Below are positions 45,033 to 55,501 of a stretch of 64,000 nucleotides of DNA, piece by piece. Where the stretch lies: the NCBI GenBank assembly GCA_036435485.1, contig CM071598.1:177826148-177890147 (forward strand), read 5' to 3'. The notes beneath the pieces are model-generated. The model did no database searches. It was not told the DNA's origin and saw only the letters and a program-made list of their open reading frames with translations. Within the stretch, counting starts at the first letter, position 1, and the number at the start of each line of letters is the position of its first letter. Source of the DNA: Saposhnikovia divaricata. Its lineage: Eukaryota > Streptophyta > Magnoliopsida > Apiales > Apiaceae. The translations under genes and the position numbers were made by a program.

Positions 45033-45993
45033 TTACACACTTGTATAATTTTAGAAAGGGGGGTTGAATACAATTCTTGATATTTATAAATTCCTGATAA
45101 GAACTCCAGAAATTTATAAGAAGATAATTGCTGTATAAAGATTAATGCACAAACACATATAAAATCAGGTGGTTAAATGCACCACCTGAAGATTTTATTT
45201 GAAGAAAACTCTGTGATACAAATGTACACAGCTGCTATTTTACAACTCTTTGCTTTCTAAGGATATTCAAGAAAACCTAAAGCAAATGTATCTGTTTTCT
45301 TCGCTTCTAAAGAGTTGCTACACTTGGTTATATATCCCAAGTTTACAAGTACTACAGGAATAAGATAATACTAATCTAATTCAAGTTGACTTGCTACTTC
45401 ACTCCAAATACACATGTAGCCGAAAGGTTGTCCTTGTGAACAGACATGTCCCCTGCACCTTTCTTGTATTCATAGTGTAAACGGAATGCTTCTTTCTTCT
45501 GCGTTTCCAAAGTATGGCTGCCATACTGCTTTTTGTACCTACTATCAACCCATGTGATCTGTCAGTCAAACCTGTCTTTATCAACTGCTAATCCCCAGTT
45601 AGCATAGAAGAAAATGTTAATGATTATCCGTTGACATTGTACACTATCATCCGTTGATAATAGATTGAGCTGTATCCGTTGATATTGTAGATTTGAGTTG
45701 TATCCGTTGATAGAGTTCTGTCTTCATCCGTTGATACACTTTCACTTAAACAGAATTACATAGCATAGCTTATTTACAATTGGCTACCCTATTCTGCCTA
45801 TCCATTGATGGTCAACGGATAATAACACTATCAATTAATAACATAAAGATACTACAGTATGCTACAAAACCTCATCCGTTGATGAGCTTCCTGTCAACGG
45901 ATAGAGTTATAAATCCTCATCCATTGACAGCTACAATACTTATACAATTTGATTGATTGTGAAGTTATCATCAAGTACAACATATTCCTAACA
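45033..45993 (-). repeat. 5' LTR of copia A, main part
   Basis: It continues the LTR interrupted by D (45033-45037 TTACA is D's target duplication) and ends TATTCCTAACA before LINE sequence. It has the same TATA-like site (45328) and ATCCGTTGA cluster (45624-45930, eight exact copies) as the 3' LTR. An 8-base deletion relative to that LTR lies near 45815. Confidence 0.92.
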
Positions 45994-46099
45994 AATCAAG
46001 AACGTGATCCCCAATGTAATTGATAGAGCACAATCTGCTTTTGTAAAAAATAGAAACATTTCTGATAACATATTGATGGCTCAAGAATTGTTTAGGGGT
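45994..46099 (+). mobile_element. LINE RT fragment, right copy
   Basis: This matches 1727-1833 of the left LINE (same RT residues through the AFVKNRNISDNILMAQE block). It starts exactly at the end of copia A's 5' LTR, so A inserted within this LINE copy; the LINE half on A's other side is missing. Confidence 0.9.
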
Positions 46100-47021
46100 T
46101 GTTGTGCCCAAAATCTCCATGGGCTAGATTTAGGCCCATTGGGCTTAAGGATCCAATCCGTATGACTAATATGGGTTATGATTGAGGTCCCTTAAGTTAA
46201 ATGGGGCTAAATAGCATGTGAAATGGATCTGGACAGGTTCAGGTTCCCGAGTGATAGGTTCCTGAAGACAGGTTCCCGAGAGACGGCTTCTCGGGAGAAA
46301 GGTTCCTGCCGACAGGTTCCTGAGAGACAGCTTCCCGTACGAGAACATATTTATGCCAGCAGATTTATAGTATGATTAAGCCTCCTATTCTTTAGGAGCA
46401 AGTTATGAACATCAACTCCTTATTGAAATGTATTCCTTGGGCACAGATGATCCTCGAATACATCTAATAGGACTAGAACTAGTAAACACACTCCTAGTCG
46501 GGTTAGACTTGAGTTCTACTCGACTTAGGTCGCCTATTCGTGGCTGAATCTGGAGAAAAGGAGTTTCCCTCGAATTAGGAACCTAGAATTCTAAAAAGAA
46601 CTATGTGAACTTGATCCCTATATAAACAGGGTACGTAGGCACCTTGAGAACATGTTTTTACAAGCCTCGCGATACACCTACGAGATTCTTGAGAACACAC
46701 GACACAAGCCTCAAGGGAACTCGTGAGATTCTTGTAAACGCTCTCGAGCTCAGTTCAACCACCACAAAAAACCTCCATTCTCCATAGATTAGTTGATTGT
46801 TAGCCTTTACAACTCACCATAAACCTCTCAAAAGTTGTTACAAAATCCACTCATCAACATTGGCGCTAAAAGGAGGGGAGAGTTATCATCTTAAGAGTGG
46901 AAAGATGGCAGGTAGTTCTGATAGTGAAGCAACACAATCTGTAAAGAAAGAACCCCAAGGAGAAGATCAAACCCCAAGAGCAAAGAATATTACTCCCGAT
47001 GACGTTTCAGAGCATCTCAAG
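46100..47021 (+). mobile_element. Tat-like element 5' end, right copy
   Basis: LTR 46100-46859 (starts TGTTGTGCCC, ends ATCAACA), primer site from 46860, and gag start from ATG 46905 (MAGSSDSEATQSVKKE) to the insertion of E at 47022. A TATA box is at 46618-46627. It shares the LINE junction with the left copy, so both derive from one insertion followed by duplication of the locus. The rest of the element, if it survives, lies beyond E and F, outside the window. Confidence 0.8.
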
Positions 47022-47669
47022 TGAAAGGCATATGACTCAGCCTATTTGTAGTTCGAGGATCCTAATCCAATTAAACTAGATTGTAAAAAGTAAATAATAT
47101 CAACTGTCACAGGAATCTCAAATGATGATAACTGTCAGAAGAAAGATCAACAAGTCAATCTATAGTTTTGATGTTTTACACTGGAAGAAGATTCAGTTAT
47201 CTGATCAAGCCTCAAGGTAGCATTGAAACACATGGATTCATTTAAAGGACAGAGATTTCTATAAGTGATAAGAAACAACATCAGTACAGAATGATTGAAG
47301 AGAGTGAAGAATAGAAAAAGACCACAGTTTAAAGTCAAGATGAAGAACAGAGATTGGAGTTAGTCGTTCATGAACCAGACAGTACATCGAGCGTCAACAT
47401 CGATCCAGTGTATGTTCCTTATTATAATTACGTGGTACACAGTGAAGTATTGACTATTAAAGGATTTGTATTAAATCTACTTTAATTAATTAAATCAAAT
47501 AATTAATTTAAATAAATTAATTAATTCTATCAGAATTAATATATTTGTTAAAGTAATTATTAGATTAATTAAATCAGAATTAATATGAAAAAGAAATAGT
47601 TATTTAAATGATTTTTATAAATCATTTGATTAATTATAAGCTGAAAAATATGATAATATAACTATCAAA

Positions 47670-47970
47670 TGATAGTTATACCGATTGTCATATACAGTTC
47701 AAAGAGTATAGTCATATCAAGATGTTGGATTGGACAGTTATATTATCTCAACTGGATAGTCATATCTCATTCAAAGAGATAGTTATACCGAATGTTATAT
47801 TCAAAGAGATAGTCATATCTAGTTCAACAGACTGTCATATCAAGTATTAAGGATAGTCATACCGAAAGTTATATTTAAAGAGACTGTCATATTACTTGCA
47901 GTGGATAGTCATACCGAATGTCATATTATTCTTAACTGATTGTCATATCAGTTGAAACAAAGCAATATGA
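47670..47970 (+). repeat. 15-copy GATAGTCATATC-type array in U3 of copia E
   Basis: Degenerate units such as GATAGTCATATC, GATAGTTATACCGA and GACTGTCATATT repeat about every 13-25 bases, fifteen in the same orientation and one reversed, ending just before the TATA box. Confidence 0.85.
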
Positions 47971-47981
47971 CTATGGCTGTG

Positions 47982-47989
47982 TTATAAAA
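47982..47989 (+). promoter_or_regulatory. TATA box of copia E LTR
   Basis: TTATAAAA follows the motif array by about 15 bases; a transcription start near 48010 would be expected. Confidence 0.65.
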
Positions 47990-48412
47990 GACAGCAGATT
48001 GCAAAAGAAGCAGAAGCATTCGAACATAACATCAAATACATACACAGCAGCCTATCTCTCTCTCTCTCTCAAACTCAAGAACACATACAAATTAATTTCT
48101 GTAAATTCAAGTTCTTCTCAGTTGTAATATTCTATCCATTGGAACTTGTTTACTTGTGATTCTTGTACTACTAACGAATTAAGTTTCCTAGTTCACAACT
48201 CGATATCTTGATTTTTATTAACTAAATTAGAAAAGTTCATGTCGAATTTTCTAATTAGTTATTAATTACTTGATAATCATTTGGACTGATTTTGCAACAC
48301 CCATCAAGTTAATATATTGTTATATTCAACTTGAAATCTGTGTTATATTATTCCGCACAAATTTGTTTAAGATAAATTTTATTTAAAGAACAAATTTCGA
48401 GAAAATGATATA

Positions 48413-48441
48413 GATTGTATTCAACCCCCCTTCTACAATCT
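48413..48441 (+). other. C-rich-loop hairpin in U5 of copia E
   Basis: AGATTGTA pairs with TACAATCT around a loop holding CAACCCCCC. Copia A has the same loop with AATTGTA/TACAATT at 4628-4655 (minus strand). Confidence 0.7.
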
Positions 48442-48457
48442 TATCGGACCTAACAAT

Positions 48458-48469
48458 TGGTATCAGAGC
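48458..48469 (+). promoter_or_regulatory. Primer-binding site of copia E
   Basis: TGGTATCAGAGC begins two bases after the LTR end. Confidence 0.92.
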
Positions 48470-48553
48470 CTATTGATTGATACACAAATCAAGATCCTAA
48501 TTTTATTCCGTCAAAAATCTATCTCGAATTTTTAACTCACTTAAAAATTCATC

Positions 48554-50978
48554 ATGTCGTCAAAAGGCATTGTTAAGATTCCCATGTTTAACAAGGACAA
48601 TTATGCAATGTGGAAAAATAAAATGGAGTTGTTTCTTGATGTCGCAAATTCTAAATATTTGGGTGTTCTACAGAATGGACCTATAATTCCAAAAGAATAT
48701 GTAACTGAATCTATCGTTGGAGGAATTGTTGTAACACCTGCATCATCTTTTCCAAAGCCTGCTGCTTCCCTTACTCCTGATGAAAAGGAGGACGCAGGAC
48801 TAGATAAGAATTTGAGACTTATTCTAATAGATTCCCTGGATGCTGTGATGTACAGTCATGTGATGAATTGTAAAACTACAAAGCACATGTGAGAAACTAT
48901 TGAGACTATTAATGAAGGAACTGATGAAGTCAGGGAAAACAGACTTCAAATTTTAACCTCTGAGTATGAACACTTTAGAGCTGGCCCTAATGAAGGCATT
49001 CAGGAAGTGTTTGAAAGGTATAACAAGATAATCAACAACTTGCAAGTTCATGGCAAGCAATATACACAGAAGGAGATTAATATGAAGTTTTTGTTGACGA
49101 TGCCCACTCATCTTAAACATAGGATAACGGCCATCAGAGAATCAAGAGATTTGAATAAGATTGCTCTTGAAAGGTTGTTTGGTGTTCTGAAAACCTATGA
49201 ACTGGAACAAGTACAGCAGAGGGAGGTCTCTGGTAAAGGAAGAGTGCCAAGTTCATCTACAGCTCTTGTAGTTGAGGCACCTAAGGAAGTGGAAGCTAAG
49301 GTTGTTCTACCTTACAGCTCAGACAAGGAAAAGACTGAAGTAGAACTTGGTCAGACACCACCTACTCAGGATGGTGGAGACTTTTACTCATTGGAAGATC
49401 TAGATCAACTGGAAGATGAATCCCTGGCATTGATGGTAAGGCAATTTGGCAACTTTAGATTCCGAAGAAACCCAAAGTACAGGTTCAAGTCAAATAACAG
49501 ATTCCAGAGAGGAGGCTCTTCTTCCTCTAGTAACAGGGGAGGATACAAAACTGGATCTGTTGACAGAAGCAAGATTCGTTGCTTCAACTGTAATGAATTG
49601 GGGCACTTTGCCACTGAATGTCAGAAACCCAAGCAAACTCAAAGAAGAGACTTTGCTGCTGAGAAGAAGAAACCTGGAAAAGCCTATGTTGCGGCTGGTA
49701 AGAGTTGGGATGACACGGACAGTGAAGATGAAGAATATGGAAATCTTGCGCTGGTGGCAAATGATGAAGCATCTAATCATTATAACAAACCGGTAATTCT
49801 TACTGACACTGAGTTGATTCGTAGTCTATATAATTCCTTAGATAATGCACAAACTGGATATAATAGACTAGATCTGCTAAGAAGTAAACTTGGCAATGAA
49901 GTGTCAGAATTGAAAAAGGTGCATATTAATCAAGATCAACAAAGAGATGAAATAACAATGCTTCATAAAAAAGGAGAAATCTATTCTAGAAGTTGTAGGC
50001 AAACAAATGGCTAGAATTACTGAACTTGAAACACATGTCAGGGCTTGTTATAATTCTGTTAAAGTTTCCAAAGAATTTTTTAACAAACAATCCGTAGAAC
50101 GAACAGCGGGTATAGGGTATGGCTACAATGAAGCTGTTGGATCATTGGGCATAAATTCCCCTAACCTTGTTAGTGCTAAAGAAAGGGGAATAGCACATGT
50201 GCTCAAGAATGTTAAAGAACCTCTATTTAAACAATCTGATGCTGGACCACCAGATATTCTTTCTATGGTTATCCAGGAAGAAATGAGAAATGAGGACAGT
50301 TCAAATGCCACAGTCTTTGTTAAGGTTAAATCTGTTAAGGACGCTAATCCAAAGAATGTTTCATCCAAGAAAGATGTCATAGTCTTTGTTAAGGCTAAAT
50401 CTGTTACGGACGCTAATCCAAAGAATGTTTCATCCAAGAAAGATGTACCTAAAGTGCCAGTCAAGGTTGTTGAAACAACTAGTTCTTCTAAGACTGGATT
50501 AGGTGGTAATAAGTTGAAGCAGAAAAATAACATGTCTAACATGAGTACCATGCCTATCATTGATTCTAATCATAAAGCATGTGGTGTTGTCAATTGTATG
50601 TCTTGTGCTTTTAATAGTATGCGTGCTTATTTTAATGGTAGTTATGCATGTGATAAACAGACTACTCCTCGACAGCATATGAACAGGAACAATAATGTTC
50701 GATCAAAGGCTGCTTTTCCTCCTCAAGTTAGGAGAGAGACATTTGTACCTAAGACTAAACAAAGGGTTACCAAGAATGTTTACCAGATCAAATGTCCAGT
50801 CAATGACACAAGTGTTATTGCTGCTAAAGAAACATGGATACCCAAGATAAAACAAAAGTTTTTCAAATCTGTTTACAAGGTTAAATGTTTATTGATTAAA
50901 AATGTTGTTTTTCCTGATAAAGGCGAATACTTTAAATCCGCAGGACCCAATCAAATTTGGGTTCCGAAGAAGGTTTAA
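48554..50978 (+). pseudogene. Copia E gag, broken
   Basis: ATG 48554 opens a copia gag (KIPMFNKDNYAMWKNKMELFLD). TGA at 48890 replaces what should be Trp; the same frame resumes and runs to 50014. It contains the RITAIRESRDL region, a CCHC knuckle CFNCNELGHFATEC (near 49580) and an acidic tail. A frame change near 49970, by a run of six A, leads to a third block (50007-50978) with a 23-codon tandem duplication (50313-50450). It ends QIWVPKKV at TAA 50976, overlapping pol by about 20 bases in another frame. Role: particle formation and RNA binding. Confidence 0.87.
50313..50450 (+). repeat. 69-base in-frame tandem duplication in copia E gag
   Basis: Two copies, each encoding a block with DANPKNVSSKKDV; period 69 bases. 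The copies differ at few bases, so it is recent. Confidence 0.9.
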
Positions 50979-53092
50979 TCCGTTTGTCATTGCAGGGTGT
51001 TGAACAGGTTGATCGAGTAACCTGGATCTTGGACAGTGGATGTTCAAGGCATATGACTGGAGACAGAACCCTGCTGATAAATGTGGTGGAGAAGGCCGGC
51101 CCAGTAGTTACCTTTGGAGATAACAGCAAAGGTAGAACTGATGGATATGGCAGGCTTGAAGCTGGAAATGTTATCATTGAAGAAGTGTCCTTTGTAAAAG
51201 GACTTGAGCATAATTTGCTCAGCATCAGTCAATTCTGTGACAAGGGATTTGAAGTCTACTTTAACAAAAAGAATTGTCTGATTTCACACAAAAGAAGTGA
51301 ACAACCATCTTTGACGGGAGTCAGAAAAGGAAACTTGTATGTAGCCAACATGAACACTGGAAGCACTGAAGAAATCAATTGCATCTATTCTGAAGCATCC
51401 ACAGATGAAAGCTGGTTATGGCAAAAGAAACTTTCTCATCTAAATTTCAAAACAATGAATTATTTGGTTAAGAGGGAAATGGTGAGAGGTTTACCCCCTA
51501 TGGAATTCACAGAGGAAGGACTATGTGATGCCTGTCAAAAAGGGAAACTAAAAAGGGCAACTCACAGAAGCACTGATATATCTTCAATAACTGAACCTTT
51601 ACAGTTACTTCACATGGATCTATTTGGTCCAGTGAATGTGATGTCTATGTCAAAGAAAAGATATGCTCTTGTGATTGTTGATGATTTTTCAAAGTACACA
51701 TGGGTCTTGTTCCTAAATTCTAAAGATGAGACTCCACAACTGGTGATTGATCACATCAAGTTAATTGAGCCGGATTCCAAGTATCCAGTGAGGGCTATAA
51801 GGTTAGACAATGGAACTGAATTCAAGAATGCAGTTCTGAATGACTTTTGTACTGAAAAGGGTATAACCAGACAATACTCAGCTCCAAGAACTCCTCAGCA
51901 AAATGGGGTTGTTGAAAGGAAGAATAGAACCTTGATTGAAGATGCACGTACTATGTTAAGTGAATCAAGGCTTCCATTGTACTTTTGGGCTGAAGCTATC
52001 AACACTGCTTGCTATACTCAGAATGGAACTCTTATCAACAAAGACTTGATGAAAACACCCTATGAAGCCATGAATGAAAAGAAACCAACACTCAAATACT
52101 TTCATGTATTTGGAGCAAAATGCTTTGTACTTAAAGAAGGAGACAATCAAGGTGGAAAATTTGAAGCCAAAGCACATGAAGCAATTTTTGTTGGTTTTGG
52201 AAGAAGAGCTTATAAGGTGTATTTGATTGAACATCAGAAGATGATGGAAAGTGTCAATGTAACATTTGATGACACTAAACTCCCTAGTATCCAAACTGAA
52301 GATTCATCTGAAAAGCTATCTTTTGAAGATATGACAGATCTAGATTCAGATGGTGATAGTCCACCTGATGTTTTTGCTGATGTTAATGACAACAATGTCA
52401 ATGATGAGTCTAATCAGAATAATGGTGGTGAAAATTATGATAATATTGAAAACACCACTCATATTTTTGAACACTCATCTAATCATCCTGGCAACAACTT
52501 AGGGGGAGTTAATGAAGGATCTACTAGTCATACTCAACATCAAAATGAAGAACAAGGCGAATCATCAAGACTAAATCTTCCCAGACAGACTGTTTGGAAT
52601 AGAGCTCATCCTTTTGAGCTAATCGTTGGTGATCCAGATGTTGGTGTAAATACTAGAAGAGCTTTGCAAAATCAAAGTAATTATTCAGGGTGTCTATCTG
52701 AAATGGAACCTAAGAAAACTGAAGAAGCTCTTTCAGATCCTGATTGGGTGATTGCTATGCAAGATGAACTCAATCAATTTAAACAACAAGAAGTATGGAA
52801 GCTGGTACCCAGACCTACAAATAGAACAGTGGTTGGTAGTAGGTGGGTATTCAGAAACAAACTTGATGAAGATGGCACAGTAACAAGAAATAAAGCAAGA
52901 CTGGTAGCAAAAGGTTACTCACAATCTGAAGGCATTGACTATGATGAGACCTATGCTTAAGTGGCTAGACTTGAGGCCATTAGGATATTCTTGGCATTCG
53001 CAGCCTTTTCTAACTTTCATGTTTATCAAATGGATGTCAAGCGTGCTTTTCTAAATGGTAAGCTGGATGAAGAGGTATATGTAGAACAACCA
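50957..53092 (+). pseudogene. Copia E pol, truncated in RT by insertion F
   Basis: Protease WILDSGCSRHMTGD, integrase zinc region (WQKKLSHLN with Gln where His is usual, CDACQKGK) and integrase core (MDLFGP, RLDNGTEF where RSDNGTEF is usual, NGVVERKN) are read from one frame. A variable acidic/Asn-rich linker (52330-52560) precedes RT. TAA at 52958 interrupts the YDETYAPVARLEAIR block. RT continues through QMDVKRAFLNGKLDEEVYVEQP and is cut at 53093, before YVDD. The His-to-Gln change in WHKK may weaken zinc binding. Confidence 0.92.
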
Positions 53093-54582
53093 TGTAACAC
53101 CCCCAGATCCGGGGTCCGGGATCCGGTGGTTACGGTTTCCAATTCTGTCCACAACAATTGAACTTTCCTTAACATAAAATAAATTACGTCTCTATGACCC
53201 AATACAACAATATAAAACACACCCGTTATAGTCCCAGAGATGAAATCAGAGTAACAATCAAATTTTTATTAATCACATTATGAGTTCTTACAATCCAAAA
53301 GAATTTCATTATAAATACATACTCTTTGCCATCCATTTACATAAGTCATACTAGACCATAATCTTGGTAATGAAAGAATAAATATATCCTACCAATAGCT
53401 TCTTCTTCAGCTCTGGTAGTCTCATCGTCCTCGCCCGCGTCGAGTGCGCCTTGTGCGAGTCATCTGGTCTAGCTGTTGTTGTGATATAATAATAAAGCAA
53501 GGGTGAGCAATAGCCCACCAACAATAATATATAACTGAACGATAATGTATAACAGTTCAAAAGTATCTTTCAAACCATATGCCATGCATTTTCGGAAATG
53601 ATGCCAGTATAATATGAACGATGAAGTTACAAGGTAACTTAAAGTATTTGTTTATAGAAATATCTGCTACATCAAAAGTAAGCAAGATATTCTCATTGTT
53701 ATTAAGAAGAGGAACTTGCATGAAAAGGTTGCAATTCCAGTTATGAACACTTTTCCAGCCCTGCCAACAGTAATCATGTTGCAGGAAATAAATAAGTTTG
53801 GATGATGAACCGATGATGGAGTATTCACCGCGCCCGCTGTTCCAATCTTGATGATCAGTCGAGATCGTACAGCTCAATTTAGATTTACTACCGGTAGAAG
53901 GAAGAACTGACGGCTTTACTTGTATACCGCCTTACTAGCTCTCCCCGGCCAACGGTTGGGCCAAAAGGGATGGTCCGGCGCTACTCGGCCTCTTACACGA
54001 CTCCTAGTTCAAATAGAATTCATGATTCTGAATGTAACGTTCGTCCCCCTTTCCCCAAGTATAATACTTGTTGATAAGACTCTACAAAGTAGTCGTATCT
54101 AGTTGGAAAGGAAAATTCACCAATAACTTCCAAGCTATTGCTTGGTAACGAATATCAACTTGTTCCAACAATCTTACCCCTCGAAAGATGAGAAGGTAAA
54201 CAACGACTTAATAAGTCCATAGCACCCGAGTTGCGAGTGAAGAGAATACTTTATGACCGGGAAGTCGACAAGATAAATAACATTTTCCAAGTAAGGTTCC
54301 CTTATTATTAGAGAGGTAGACTCCAAGAAGAATGATGTCTGAGAACCTTTCTTGATATAAGATTAATAATAATATGACTCCGAGATATTTTCTGTAATAA
54401 TCGAAGAAGATAAACCTTATCGAGGTTATTCTAAGTATGGAATAAATATTCAGAGAATATTTATTGAATTAAAATATTTTACAGAATATTTAGGAATATG
54501 AAAGAATATCTTTAATCAGAGTATCTCTCAAATAATTCTTGAAGAAATATCGAGAGAATATTTATTGAATAATTAAATAATC

Positions 54583-55127
54583 AAATGAATATTCAAAATA
54601 ATATTCATTAATTAATAAGATCTGAAAGGAATATTTAAAATATTTAAAATAATATTCGATGATTAAATAGAACACTGGATGAATATTCAAAATAATATTC
54701 ATAATTAATTAGGAATTTAAATGAATATTGATAAAGTAATATTCATTTAATGAATAATATTCTAAATGAATATCAAGTAATATTCATTTAGTAATTCAAG
54801 CTTTAAGGGAATATTCGAGATAAGACTCGATAAATAAATCAAGTTTCAGATGAACATTAAAATAATATTCGACAGGTAATTACTATCTTAAATGAATACT
54901 CAAATGTAATATTCATTTAATGAATAATATTCTAAATGAATATCCAAATAATATTCATTTAGTAGTCCAACCTTTAGAAGAATATTCGAAATAATAATCG
55001 ATAAATAATTCGACTCTGAATGAATATTAAAAATATTATTCGTCGAATAGTTACGTTCAAATAATTATTTGAAGTAAGGATCGTTAAAATAAATAATCTC
55101 GAACGAATATTCAAATAATATTCGTCG
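54583..55127 (-). repeat. Hairpin array in Tekay F 3' LTR
   Basis: This corresponds to the D array at 32171-32716. About nine stem-loops are kept, such as 54583-54610, the 54685-54712 unit, 54763-54790, 54937-54965 and 55100-55127, with stems of the AATGAATATT/AATATTCATT type and changed loops. Confidence 0.85.
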
Positions 55128-55491
55128 CCCAAATAATGGAAAATATTTACTTAAATATTTTCCTCCGAGGTAATCTCGATATATCAAGAAATATTGACTC
55201 CCGGTCTATATTTGATGAATAAGATGTATACGCCCTTCTATGAGGGTCTTACAATAACCGGCTTATAGTTGATACGATAACTATCTAATTTATAAGCCAA
55301 TAACAATCAGGGAACAAGCATAATGATATAACTTGAAAGTAGGCATGCATGCTATGGCATATGTATAACAGAAAACATATATATAAATTTATTCAATCAC
55401 AACAAAAGCCTAAAAGAAGGGAATTGAAACTTGTCTGGTAGTCGAGTACGGTAAGGGGTAGTGATAGCGGGTCCCGGGTCAGCTTGGTGAT

Positions 55492-55501
55492 CTATAAATA
55501 G
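55492..55501 (-). promoter_or_regulatory. TATA box of Tekay F 3' LTR
   Basis: CTATAAATAG on the plus strand reads CTATTTATAG on the minus strand, same position and context as in D. Confidence 0.6.

Larger units (their letters stand above)
4600..45993 (-). mobile_element. Copia A: SIRE/Maximus-like retrotransposon with three nested insertions
   Basis: Read on the minus strand the element runs 5' LTR (45993 to 45033 plus 29621 to 29604), primer site (29601-29590), gag (29544), pol (to 24962), a long extra ORF (24458-23599, 13574-13309, 9066-5754), polypurine tract and 3' LTR (5581-4600). Removing insertions B, C and D with one copy of each 5-bp duplication restores continuous reading at the extra ORF junctions. 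Without them A is about 11.8 kb. The two LTRs differ at about 17 positions plus one indel in about 975 bases. The right flank is LINE sequence; the left flank is A', so its own target duplication cannot be seen. Confidence 0.9.
47022..48455 (+). repeat. 5' LTR of copia E
   Basis: It ends ATCGGACCTAACA. The start is placed at TGAAAGGC where Tat-like gag similarity ends; since copia LTRs usually start TGTTA, this end may be slightly truncated. Contents: AT-rich stretch (47460-47650), a 15-copy motif array, TATA box (47982), CT repeat (48055-48075) and hairpin (48413-48441). Confidence 0.75.
47022..53092 (+). mobile_element. Copia E: SIRE-like element, cut by insertion F
   Basis: A plus-strand copia with 5' LTR (47022-48455), tRNA-Met primer site, gag and pol up to the RT, where Tekay F interrupts it at 53093. 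It sits in the Tat-like gag (left flank TCAAG). The 3' half is outside the window. U5 shares the C-rich-loop hairpin with copia A, indicating a related lineage. Confidence 0.9.

Noticed and set aside
47022..47030. Exact 5' end of copia E's LTR
   Set aside because: TGAAAGGC lacks the usual TGTTA start and the 3' LTR is not in the window, so a small truncation cannot be excluded; the boundary is reported but not claimed as exact.
53920..54102. Frame of 60 codons kept in D and F LTRs (also 33185-33367, 44007-44189)
   Set aside because: It is the same well-conserved GC-richer LTR block read in antisense; conservation is at DNA level with no start context. Kept as a DNA-level curiosity only.
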